10,385 nucleotides of DNA from Isotricha intestinalis (lineage: Eukaryota > Ciliophora > Litostomatea > Vestibuliferida > Isotrichidae): positions 1 to 10,385 of the forward strand of contig JAJJLU010001082.1 in assembly GCA_023807065.1 (NCBI GenBank). Reading direction: 5' to 3'. Below are positions 1 to 7,900 of this stretch, piece by piece. The stretch's first letter is position 1. Every line of letters starts with the position of its first letter. The position numbers were made by a program, and so were the translations under genes. The notes beneath the pieces were generated by a model that saw nothing but the letters and a program-made list of their open reading frames with translations, searched no databases and was not told the origin of the DNA.

Positions 1-65
1 TTTTTTATCTTGCATTACTTTATCTTCTTCTTTTTTTTTATCTTGAATTACTTTATCTTCATTTT
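1..65 (-). repeat. Inverted-repeat arm copied from gene 1
   Basis: Read on the minus strand, these 65 bases match positions 781-845 without a mismatch, including a nine-A run and the distinguishing codons of the Lys/Glu repeat in gene 1 (position p pairs with 846-p). At base 66 the match stops abruptly, and beyond it similarity falls to what two A-rich sequences share. The minus-strand frame that would continue the gene 1 peptide meets a TAG just beyond the junction and has no start codon, so this is not the end of an intact second gene. It could be a genuine fold-back duplication, or a chimeric join made during whole-genome amplification or assembly. The sequence alone cannot separate these. 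Confidence 0.9.
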
Positions 66-332
66 CTTTCTAAGTTCTTTACTCTTTTTTCCCTTTTTTC
101 TTCCTTATTCTATATTTTTTCATAAAATAATTCATATATTTATATTATTTTATTATTCTTTTCTATTTTTATTTTTCTTTATTTTTTTATATCTCATTTT
201 TATTTTATTTATTTATCATTTTTTTTAAAATTTTATTTTCATATAATTTAATTTCTAGAATATATATTTATATGAAATAAAACAATTAAAAATAAATTAA
301 ATATCATAAACCTATTTAAAACTTTAAAAAAC
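66..332. other. A+T-rich non-coding leader of gene 1
   Basis: This stretch is almost entirely A and T. It runs from the inverted-repeat junction to the start codon of gene 1. The first part (to about 230) is T-rich and the rest A-rich. An open frame on the plus strand would encode almost nothing but Phe, Ile, Leu and Tyr, as any T-rich strand would, and I do not take it as a gene. The last 100 bases or so presumably hold the gene 1 promoter and 5' leader, but I recognise no defined element. Confidence 0.6.
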
Positions 333-1232
333 ATGGAATCTTCCTCAAAATTTATAGAGAGAAAATATCATGATGGTCTAGAAGGAGAATTAGATGAAGA
401 TGGATTTTTCACAACTCCTAATGGTTCATTCTGGGATCCAGATTATGTATATTTCAACAGAGAAGGTTATGATAAACATGGAGGATATTATGATGATGAC
501 TATAATTATATCCCTGGTAAAGGATGGGATGAAGTTAATCAATGCTATATTGATGAAATTGATGATTATGAAGATGATTTTTTAGATGATGAAGGTGATG
601 ATTATAATTATCATAATGTTGAAATTGATGATGTTATTGATGAAGAAAAATATATTAATTTTGAAAAAGACATTGAAATTATTCAAGGTAAAATTAATAA
701 AAATGAAGAATTAATTGATGTTCAAAATGATGAAAGTCAGTTTGGATTTAAAAAAGGTAAAAAAAGTGAAGAAGATAAAAAAAATGAAGATAAAGTAATT
801 CAAGATAAAAAAAAAGAAGAAGATAAAGTAATGCAAGATAAAAAAAATGAAGATAAAGTAATACAAGATAAAAAAAAAGATGAAGATAATGAAATACCAG
901 ATAAAAAAAAAGAAGAAGAAGATAAAAAAAAAGAAGAAGAAAATAAAAAAAAAGAAGACAATGAAACCAAATGTGATGATTCAAAAAAAGAAGACAAAAA
1001 TGAAGATGGAAAAAAACCTAAATCAAAATTAGCTATGTTATTTGATGAAATGGATGAAGAAGAGGCAAAAAAGAAAAAAGTACAAGGAGATAAACAAAAG
1101 ACACAAGAAAAAAAAAAAGAAGAAGAAAAAAAAAAAAAGGAAGATGAAAATAAAGCAAAAGAAGAACAAACAAAGAAAAACAGTCAAAATTATAAAAAAA
1201 AAAGAAATAATTATAAAAAAGGAAGAAAATAA
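333..1232 (+). CDS. Hypothetical protein, aromatic/Gly/Asp-rich N-terminus with Lys/Glu-rich tail
   Basis: The predicted protein has 299 residues and I cannot assign it a function. Residues about 18-75 form the only complex part: an acidic stretch rich in Tyr, Phe, Trp, Gly and Pro, with motifs such as GFFTTPNGSFWDPD, NREGYDKHGG and IPGKGWDE, arranged as roughly three loose repeats that alternate aromatic residues with Gly/Asn turns. I have an impression of similar ciliate hypothetical proteins but cannot name a domain. An Asp/Glu-rich linker follows (about 75-115). From about 150 the protein is a Lys/Glu/Asp-rich, probably helical or disordered tail with 10-11-residue repeats, interrupted by a less biased segment (SKLAMLFDEMDEEE, about 230-243), and it ends in a basic Lys/Asn/Tyr tail. 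There is no signal peptide or membrane segment. The start is the first ATG of the frame, preceded by A-rich sequence; the stop is TAA. It converges with gene 2 across 144 bp. Confidence 0.85.
   Translation: MESSSKFIERKYHDGLEGELDEDGFFTTPNGSFWDPDYVYFNREGYDKHGGYYDDDYNYIPGKGWDEVNQCYIDEIDDYEDDFLDDEGDDYNYHNVEIDDVIDEEKYINFEKDIEIIQGKINKNEELIDVQNDESQFGFKKGKKSEEDKKNEDKVIQDKKKEEDKVMQDKKNEDKVIQDKKKDEDNEIPDKKKEEEDKKKEEENKKKEDNETKCDDSKKEDKNEDGKKPKSKLAMLFDEMDEEEAKKKKVQGDKQKTQEKKKEEEKKKKEDENKAKEEQTKKNSQNYKKKRNNYKKGRK
786..914 (+). repeat. In-frame 30/33-bp tandem repeat in gene 1
   Basis: Four units begin at 786, 819, 849 and 882, of 33, 30, 33 and 33 bp. Each opens with GAAGATAA and encodes a variant of EDKVIQDKKKE. 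The third position of the fifth codon varies (ATT, ATG, ATA) and the fourth unit is diverged (EDNEIPDKKKE). All length changes are multiples of three, so the array grows or shrinks without breaking the frame. The first two units contain the segment repeated in inverted form at the left edge of the window. Confidence 0.85.
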
Positions 1233-1376
1233 GTATTTGTTTTTTTAACAGTTTATTTTTTCTCTCAATTGAATTATTTATATTAATTAAAAGTAATTAA
1301 GAATTTTTAATCTATTTTTTTAAATAATCAAAAAAGGACTTAATAAGTAATAAAAGTAAAGAAAAAACAGATATAA

Positions 1377-2558
1377 TTAAAATAAATCTTTTTCTTTATG
1401 AAAAGTTAATCCAGTTAAAATACTTCTCGTAATAGTTTCATACATTTTTCCTTCAATGAAATATTCTTTACTTTTTTTAATAAAACAATAAATACATTCA
1501 AATGTATTTTTTTCTCTATTAAATTTAAAAAAAGCATTTTCTCTAACTCTTTTACACAAAGAACATCTTTTAATAAATCTAATAGCAATACATAAATTAT
1601 CTTCACTACTTTCTTTAATTTCATTTTTTTCTTCTTTCGAATTATTATTATTCATTAAATTACTATTTGATATTTTATAAGATTGAAGATCACTTTCACT
1701 TTCATGAATAGAAATTTTTTCTTCTTCATCATTAAATAAATCAATTTTCTTATAATTAATTAATAATTTATTACTTCTTGGACTATCTACATTTTCTTCA
1801 TTTTGTTCATTTAAAAAATCATCATCACTTTCACTTTCATTTTCATTTTCATTTTCATCTTCAAATCCAAGATTATCAACATCAATATCTTTTAATAAAA
1901 AACTAAATTCTTTATAAACAAAATCTCTAAATAAATTAATTTTATCTTTATTTATTGATTCTAATTTAAATATCTTTTTATTAGAAATAAAAAAATCAAT
2001 ACATTCATCATCCATTTTTCTTAAAGTTAACTCAAATAATATTAATGAATTAAAACAATCTTCACATATTATTGTTTTTTTCTTTATTGGTTTTTTTAAA
2101 GAACAAATTGAACAATAATGAGAAAAATTATTATTATGATAATTTATTTGACCTAAAAAAAAAGAAAATATTTTTAAATTTCTGAATTTTTTAGCCCAAT
2201 TTTCATTAGGACTTTTCTTTAAATTTTTAAAATATTCTTGATTCACAAAAACATTTTCATTTTCTTTTTGGGAATTTTCACTTCCATTACTTTTTTCTTC
2301 TTCATTTAATTTATCATTAATTTTGTTCAAATCTAAAGTTTTAAAAGAAGACAAATTTGCTTTTTCATCAATCGGAGAAAAAGTTTCAGATATTGTAAAT
2401 GAATTTTTTTTAGTTTTTTCTGGTTTGACTTCTATTTTTTCTTCACCCTTAGTATTTAATGTAGAAATTTTTGGATTAAATTCTACTGATTTTTCATCAT
2501 TTGTTTTTTGTTTAAAACTTTTTGAAGTCTTTAATAATCCTGTTTTTGGTAGAGACAT
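1377..2558 (-). CDS. Hypothetical protein with two four-cysteine zinc-binding sites
   Basis: The predicted protein has 393 residues. Two pairs of CxxC motifs are visible. The first is C149/C152 with C165/C168 (spacing C-x2-C-x12-C-x2-C, preceded by His147); the second is C332/C335 with C355/C358 (C-x2-C-x19-C-x2-C). Both fit zinc-ribbon or treble-clef type structural zinc sites, but I recognise no named family, and DNA, RNA or protein binding are all possible. Between them lie a hydrophobic, probably folded region (about 170-230) and an acidic Ser/Glu/Asn linker (about 232-320). The N-terminal 110 residues look disordered and carry GLLK (7-10) and KSVEF (23-27), which resemble paired protein phosphatase 1 docking motifs. 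There is no signal peptide or transmembrane helix. The start is the first ATG of the frame; the stop is TAA. It is divergent from gene 3 across 199 bp. The zinc sites are clear; any function is inference. Confidence 0.85.
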   Translation of the reverse strand: MSLPKTGLLKTSKSFKQKTNDEKSVEFNPKISTLNTKGEEKIEVKPEKTKKNSFTISETFSPIDEKANLSSFKTLDLNKINDKLNEEEKSNGSENSQKENENVFVNQEYFKNLKKSPNENWAKKFRNLKIFSFFLGQINYHNNNFSHYCSICSLKKPIKKKTIICEDCFNSLILFELTLRKMDDECIDFFISNKKIFKLESINKDKINLFRDFVYKEFSFLLKDIDVDNLGFEDENENENESESDDDFLNEQNEENVDSPRSNKLLINYKKIDLFNDEEEKISIHESESDLQSYKISNSNLMNNNNSKEEKNEIKESSEDNLCIAIRFIKRCSLCKRVRENAFFKFNREKNTFECIYCFIKKSKEYFIEGKMYETITRSILTGLTFHKEKDLF

Positions 2559-2757
2559 TTTTTTATTGCAAATTAATTGGTTTATTTTTAGTTTTTATTA
2601 ATTAATTTTTCAATTATTATTTTATAAATATTATAGATAGGTTTTTCAAGAAAATTTTAAATAATAATAATAAATTTTTCTTTTGGGGAATATTTATATA
2701 TTTATTATTTATCCTTAATAAATATTAAAATTATTTAAAATTAATTTATTTACTTAA
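2559..2757. promoter_or_regulatory. Shared divergent upstream region of genes 2 and 3
   Basis: Genes 2 and 3 start at the two edges of this 199-bp A+T-rich spacer and run outward, so it must hold the promoters of both. It contains no open frame worth calling. I see no defined TATA or initiator element that stands out from the general A+T background. The role is inferred from gene order only. Confidence 0.45.
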
Positions 2758-4878
2758 ATGAGTGATTTATATGATAAATATCCAATTCCAGATAATTTTC
2801 CTGAAATTATTCATGATTTAACAAGAGAAATGGTAATGAGACAACCAAAAGATATTTATGATTTTGCTTATGAATATTTTAAATCAAAAGAAAATAATAC
2901 TATATTTAATTATCCTTATGGAAGTTGGCAAATTGTTCAAAATCAAAATAATATTATTAGAAATAAATTTGGAAGTGAAAAATTACTAAATGAAATTGAT
3001 GAAGATGATAAAATAAAGATAAATGAAGAAAAAAAAGAAGATAGTAATTTTAATAATGTAGAAGAACAAAATAATAATGATAATTTATTAAATTATGAAA
3101 ATAAAAATAAAGAATTAAATAATTTGGATATAAAAAATGATGAAATAAATGATTTAGAAATGAAAAATAAAGAAATAAATTTGGAAATGGAAAATGAAGA
3201 AGTAAAAAATAAAGATTCAGAAAATAATAATGCAAATGAAAAAAATGAAGTGAATAAAGAAATTATGAATATAGTATTTAAATCAGAAGAAAATATAAAT
3301 GAAGAAAATATAAAAGATTTAAATAAAGAAGAAAAGGAAAATATTAACTCTGAAATTCCAAAGTATGAAGGAAATGATAAGACTAATTCTCAGCATGAAG
3401 AAAAATTCATTGAAAAAAATGATGAAAATAATAATTTAAATTTAGAAGAAAAAAAAGAAGAAACAAATGATTTAAATTTAGAAGAAAAAAAAGGAGAAAA
3501 TAATAATTTAAATTTAGAAGAAAAAAAGGAAGAAAAAAGTGATTTAAATTTAGAAGAAAAAAAAGAAGAAACAAGTGATTTAAAATTAGAAGAAAAAAAA
3601 GAAGAAAAAAATGATTTAAAATTAGAAGAAAAAAAAGAAGAAACAAGTGATTTAAAATTAGAAGAAAAAAGTGATTCAAATATAGAAGAAAAAAAAGAAG
3701 AAAATAATAATTTCAATTCAGAAGAAAAAAATGATTTACATTTAGAAGAAAAAAAAGAAGAAATAACTGATTTAAATTTAGATAAAAATAAAGAAGAAAA
3801 AAGTGAATTAAATTTAGAAGATAAAAAGGATTTAAATTTAGAAGACAAAAAGGAAGACAATAATAACTCAAATTTAGAAGAAAAAAAAGAAGAAATAAAT
3901 AAAAACAATTTAATAAAAGAAGAAACAAAAGTGGAAGAAAAAAATAAAAAAGAAAATGAAGAATTAAAAGAAAATACTCAAATTGAAGAACAAATAATAA
4001 TAAAAGAAAATATAAATCAAGAAATTAAGGAAGAAAAAATAGAAAATTCTTTAGAAAATTGTAATAATCAAACACAAGAGACAAGATTTGAAGAATCAAT
4101 AAAAAATGAAACTGTTAAAGATAAAAAAGAAGATAAGTTAAACAATAATGATAATATAAATGAAGAGTCAAAAAATAAAGAAATGAAAGACAATTTAGGT
4201 GATATTTTAATAGAAGAAAAAAATGAAATAAAAAACATAACATCAAATTTAGTAAATAATATGTTAAATTTTATTGAGAATGAAGATAAAGATATTAAAA
4301 ATGAAATAAAAATTATAAATGAAAAAGATAATAATAATATTATCAAAGAAGATAATAATTTAATTGAAAATATAAATGAAGAAAATAAAAATGAAAACAT
4401 TAGAATTGATAATAAAGAAAATTTAGTAAATGAAAAAATAGAAAATAAAGAAAATGAAAAAATAGAAAAAAAAGAAAATGAAAAAATAGAAAATAAAGAT
4501 AATGAAAAAATAGAAAATAAAGAAAATATAGTAAATGAAAAGATAGAAAATATAATAAATGAAAAGATAGAAAATAAAGAAAATATAGTAAATGAAAAGA
4601 TAGAAAATAAAGAAAATATAGTAAATGAAAAGATAGAAAATAAAGAAAATATAGTTAATGAAAATATAGAAAATAAAGAAAATATAGTAAATGAAAAAAT
4701 AGAAAATAAAGAAAATATAGTAAATGAAAAAATAGAAAATAAAGAAAATGCTGAATTTGAAGAAAAAAAAGAAGAAATAATGCAAGAAAACATTAATCCA
4801 ATAAATAATGAATCAAATAATAATAATGAAATAAAACAAGAAAATTTAATTGAAAATCCAAATAATATAAATCAATAA
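2758..4878 (+). CDS. RIIa (PKA-regulatory-subunit-type docking) domain protein with long repeat tail
   Basis: The predicted protein has 706 residues. Residues 8-44 match the RIIa dimerisation/docking domain: YPIPDNFPEII, then LTREMVMRQPKDIYDFAYEY. The signature features are present: the IP near the start, the LTRE, the RQP, and the FAxxYF end of helix 2. In the known family (PKA RII subunits, SPA17, ropporin, CABYR) this domain forms a four-helix dimer that binds the amphipathic helix of A-kinase anchoring proteins, and members without a cyclic-nucleotide domain are typically ciliary or flagellar. No cyclic-nucleotide-binding domain follows here. Residues after about 75 are almost entirely Glu, Lys, Asn, Asp, Ile and Leu, with one array of 12-residue repeats (227 to about 381) and one of 11/8-residue repeats (553-661). 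I infer a ciliary or cortical scaffold whose RIIa head docks to a partner and whose tail is helical or disordered. The start gives a complete RIIa domain; the stop is TAA. Confidence 0.9.
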   Translation: MSDLYDKYPIPDNFPEIIHDLTREMVMRQPKDIYDFAYEYFKSKENNTIFNYPYGSWQIVQNQNNIIRNKFGSEKLLNEIDEDDKIKINEEKKEDSNFNNVEEQNNNDNLLNYENKNKELNNLDIKNDEINDLEMKNKEINLEMENEEVKNKDSENNNANEKNEVNKEIMNIVFKSEENINEENIKDLNKEEKENINSEIPKYEGNDKTNSQHEEKFIEKNDENNNLNLEEKKEETNDLNLEEKKGENNNLNLEEKKEEKSDLNLEEKKEETSDLKLEEKKEEKNDLKLEEKKEETSDLKLEEKSDSNIEEKKEENNNFNSEEKNDLHLEEKKEEITDLNLDKNKEEKSELNLEDKKDLNLEDKKEDNNNSNLEEKKEEINKNNLIKEETKVEEKNKKENEELKENTQIEEQIIIKENINQEIKEEKIENSLENCNNQTQETRFEESIKNETVKDKKEDKLNNNDNINEESKNKEMKDNLGDILIEEKNEIKNITSNLVNNMLNFIENEDKDIKNEIKIINEKDNNNIIKEDNNLIENINEENKNENIRIDNKENLVNEKIENKENEKIEKKENEKIENKDNEKIENKENIVNEKIENIINEKIENKENIVNEKIENKENIVNEKIENKENIVNENIENKENIVNEKIENKENIVNEKIENKENAEFEEKKEEIMQENINPINNESNNNNEIKQENLIENPNNINQ
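3436..3900 (+). repeat. 36-bp in-frame tandem repeat array A in gene 3
   Basis: Six regular 36-bp units start at 3436, 3472, 3508, 3544, 3580 and 3616. Each encodes LNLEEKKEE or LKLEEKKEE followed by three variable residues such as TND, KSD or NNN. From 3652 the array continues less regularly to about 3900 with shortened 8-residue units (for example LNLEDKKD) and point changes. Unit lengths stay multiples of three. The Leu-x-Leu pair once per twelve residues, with long runs of Glu and Lys, would suit a single charged helix better than a classical heptad coiled coil. Confidence 0.9.
4414..4740 (+). repeat. 33/24-bp in-frame tandem repeat array B in gene 3
   Basis: The array is an uninterrupted mosaic of two unit lengths: 33 bp (KENIVNEKIEN type, 11 residues) and 24 bp (KENEKIEN type, 8 residues). 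The order is 33, 24, 24, 24, 33, 24, 33, 33, 33, 33, 33, which sums exactly to the array length. The 24-bp unit is the 33-bp unit lacking the IVN codons. The last five units are nearly identical, differing mainly at AAA/AAG and AAA/AAT positions, which suggests recent expansion. An 11-residue period corresponds to three helical turns. Confidence 0.92.
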
Positions 4879-4960
4879 ATATAATTTAAACTAAAAGAAA
4901 AATTAATTAGTAATTTTAAATAATAAAATAAAATTATTACATTAATTTTTAAAAAGAATA

Positions 4961-7900
4961 TTAAAAAATAAAATCATCATTAACTTTCCTAAAAATTAAT
5001 CCTTTTCTATAATCTAATTCAGTGATGACTTTATAATCTTTAACAACAGCTTTACTTTCATAGAACTTTCTTCTATTTTTAATTCCTTCTCTATCTTTAT
5101 TTAAATCATCAATAAATAAATTAATTCTATTTTGAATTTCTCTGCTTTTTTCAATATTATAAATTTCTCCTTTGAAAATATCAAAACCACTTTCAAGAGA
5201 ATGAACATAAGAATTAACATCAGTTTCTTTTAATTTTTGAATATTATTTAATAATTCTTGATATAATTTTTTTCCTTCTAATGATAATTCTTTATTCATT
5301 TTAAATTTTATTTCTTCTATTATTTGTAAATCTTTTATTTGAGTATTTAAATCTGCTTCTTCTATTTTTTTTATATTTTTTTCTATTTTTGTTTTTGGAA
5401 TTTCTACTATTTTAGTTTCTAATTTTTTCTTCTTATAAAATTTACTCTTTGGATTATTATAATCAAAATTTAATGTTCTTCTTCTTTTTTTCTTTGTATT
5501 AAATTTCTTTTTTTTCTCATTTATTTCATCTATTTCATTCAGTAAATTTTTATTTTTTAATATTTTATAATTACTAGTATTAATCATTTTATTTGTGTTA
5601 TTTTCATTATTATCTAAACTTGAATTATTACTATCTAAAGAATATAAAGATGTAGAAGAATAATTTGAAAAATTTGTTTTTTGTTTTTCTATATTTCTCC
5701 CTTCTATAATATTTTCTTCTAAATCTTTTTTTTTTGAATTTTCTTTCTCATAAAAGTTATATGAATTATATTCTTTATTTAAATTCTTATTATTTTCAAT
5801 TATCTTTTTTTTATCATTAATATTAATATTATTATCATAATTATTATTATTAATAAAATTATTTTCTTTATTTTCTAATATTTTATTTTCTTTTTTTTTC
5901 TCATATGTTTTTATTCCTACTAATCCCCAAGTATTTTTTTTTTTAATAATTTCTTCTTCTTTTTTTTCTTCTTCTTCTTCTTCTTCAAATGAAAATGAAT
6001 TTTTATTTAAATTTAATCTTTTTCTTTCTAATTCTTCAATATATGAATCTGAACTTAAAGATTCATTTTCTTCTTCTTTTATTTTTTTATTTTTTATTAT
6101 TTTTTTTAATTTTATTTGAGATTTTCTTTTTTTTGGAGATTTCATTTTTTTTTCTTCTATTTTTCTTTCTTCCTTTTCTTCTTTTTCTTCTTCTTTTTCT
6201 TCTTCTTCTTTTTCTTCTTTATTATCTTCTTCTATTTCTATTTTTTCATCTAAATTTAATTTTTTCTTTTTTGATTTGTTTTTATTTTTTTTTTCTTTTG
6301 AATTACTTTTATCTTTTTTGTTTGCGCTTTTTTCTTTTTTTCCTTTTTTTTCTTTTTTTTCACTTTTTTCATTTTTTTCACTTTTTTCACTTTTTTCGCT
6401 TCTTTCACTTTTTTCACTTTTTTTCTTTTTTCCTTTTCTCTCTTTAAATATTTTTTTATAATTAGGATTATTCATATCTTGTAATTGATTACCTCCTAAA
6501 ATATGATTTATATCTGAATTTAAATTTTTTTGAATATTTGAAAGGGAATTTTCATTTAAACTTTCTTTTGTTTTATTAATTGAAAAATTAGAATAATCTT
6601 TTAAATTATTATTTCTTATTTTTAAATCATTATTTTTATTTTCAAAGAAACTTTCATTATCATTTTCACTATTAATATTTTTTTTCTTATAATTTTCATA
6701 ATTAATATTTTCACTTTTTTTATTTTCAATTACATTTTCATTATCACTATTTTCATAATTATCATCATTTAAATCATTATTATTAGCAATTTTAAATATT
6801 TTTTCTTGAATATTTTCTACAATTTTTCCATTTTCATCATAATAAATTTTATCAGAATGAATTTCATTAACTTTAGTTAAATTTCCTTTTTCATCTTTAA
6901 TAAAAAAATTATAATGTCTTTTTCCATCAATATTAATTTTTATACCAAAATTTTTTATTGATTTTCTATGACTTTTTTTATTTTGTTCTTTATTATATAA
7001 ATCCCAAATTCCAATATTATTATTTTCATTTAAATTAAATTTACTATTATTTTCACTTTCAATTTCATTCTTTTCATTTATACTTTTATTATTTATTTTA
7101 GTGTTATTATATAAACTTTGTGCTAATATATTTTTCTTTTCATTCATTTCTGTTTTATAAAAAGATTTATTTAATTTATTTAATTCATTTTTACTTAAAG
7201 GATGAACTGAATTAATTAAAGGAATTAAAGTTATTTTATAATCTTTTTTTAAAATTACTGTTGAAAAATTTTTTATTTTACAATGTAATTCCATATTTTT
7301 ATTTGTTTCATTTTCTAAATTATTTATTTCTTCATATAACATATTTATTACTTTATCATTTTTTATTTTTTCATTTTTACTTGAATAATAAATTACTTTC
7401 CTTATTATTTGATTTATTATTTTATCAAAATAATAATTATTTGTTATTTTTAAATTTATATTTTCTAATTTATTCATATTTTCTATTTTTTCTATTATTT
7501 TAGAAGATAAAATTCTCATTTCTTCTTTATTATTTTTTTTAATTATAAAATTTCTAAAATCTTCAAAATAATCTAAATTAAATTTTTGATTTTTGATTTT
7601 TTTATTTTCATTCTCATTTTTCAATTTATTTGATTTTCTTAAAAGTAAACTATCTAATTCTTTTTCTATTTGAGTTGAAAATTTACTATTATAATAATCA
7701 TTAGTAGTAATATTTATAAAATCAGATTTTAAATTTCTTGTTTTAAATTTAGTTTTAATTAATCTTGTATCTTTAATTTTTGAAGGTTGTTTATATGGAA
7801 ATTTTGGACCTGATAAATTATTTTCTTTTTCTTCTGAATATAATTTATATATATTTGGTTTGTTGTTAAAGTTTGATATTATTTTTTGATTCCAATTATT

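Noticed and set aside
10..228. A 72-residue Phe/Ile-rich frame at the left edge
   Set aside because: It starts inside the inverted copy of gene 1 repeat sequence and is T-rich non-coding DNA translated.
3436..4740. Regular 33-36 bp repeats suggestive of a CRISPR array
   Set aside because: The units are contiguous with no spacers, stay in frame within a long gene, and the context is eukaryotic.
3390..4793. Long open frames antisense to gene 3 encoding Phe/Ser/Leu/Ile-rich proteins that look like membrane proteins
   Set aside because: They are the complement of a purine-rich coding strand in which stop codons are rare. They share the exact repeat period of gene 3, and their composition is explained by T-richness alone.
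5989..6461. Phe/Leu-rich open frames on the plus strand opposite the charged middle of gene 4
   Set aside because: These are antisense shadows of Lys/Glu codons (TTT, TTC, CTT). There is no ordinary amino-acid composition and no independent support.
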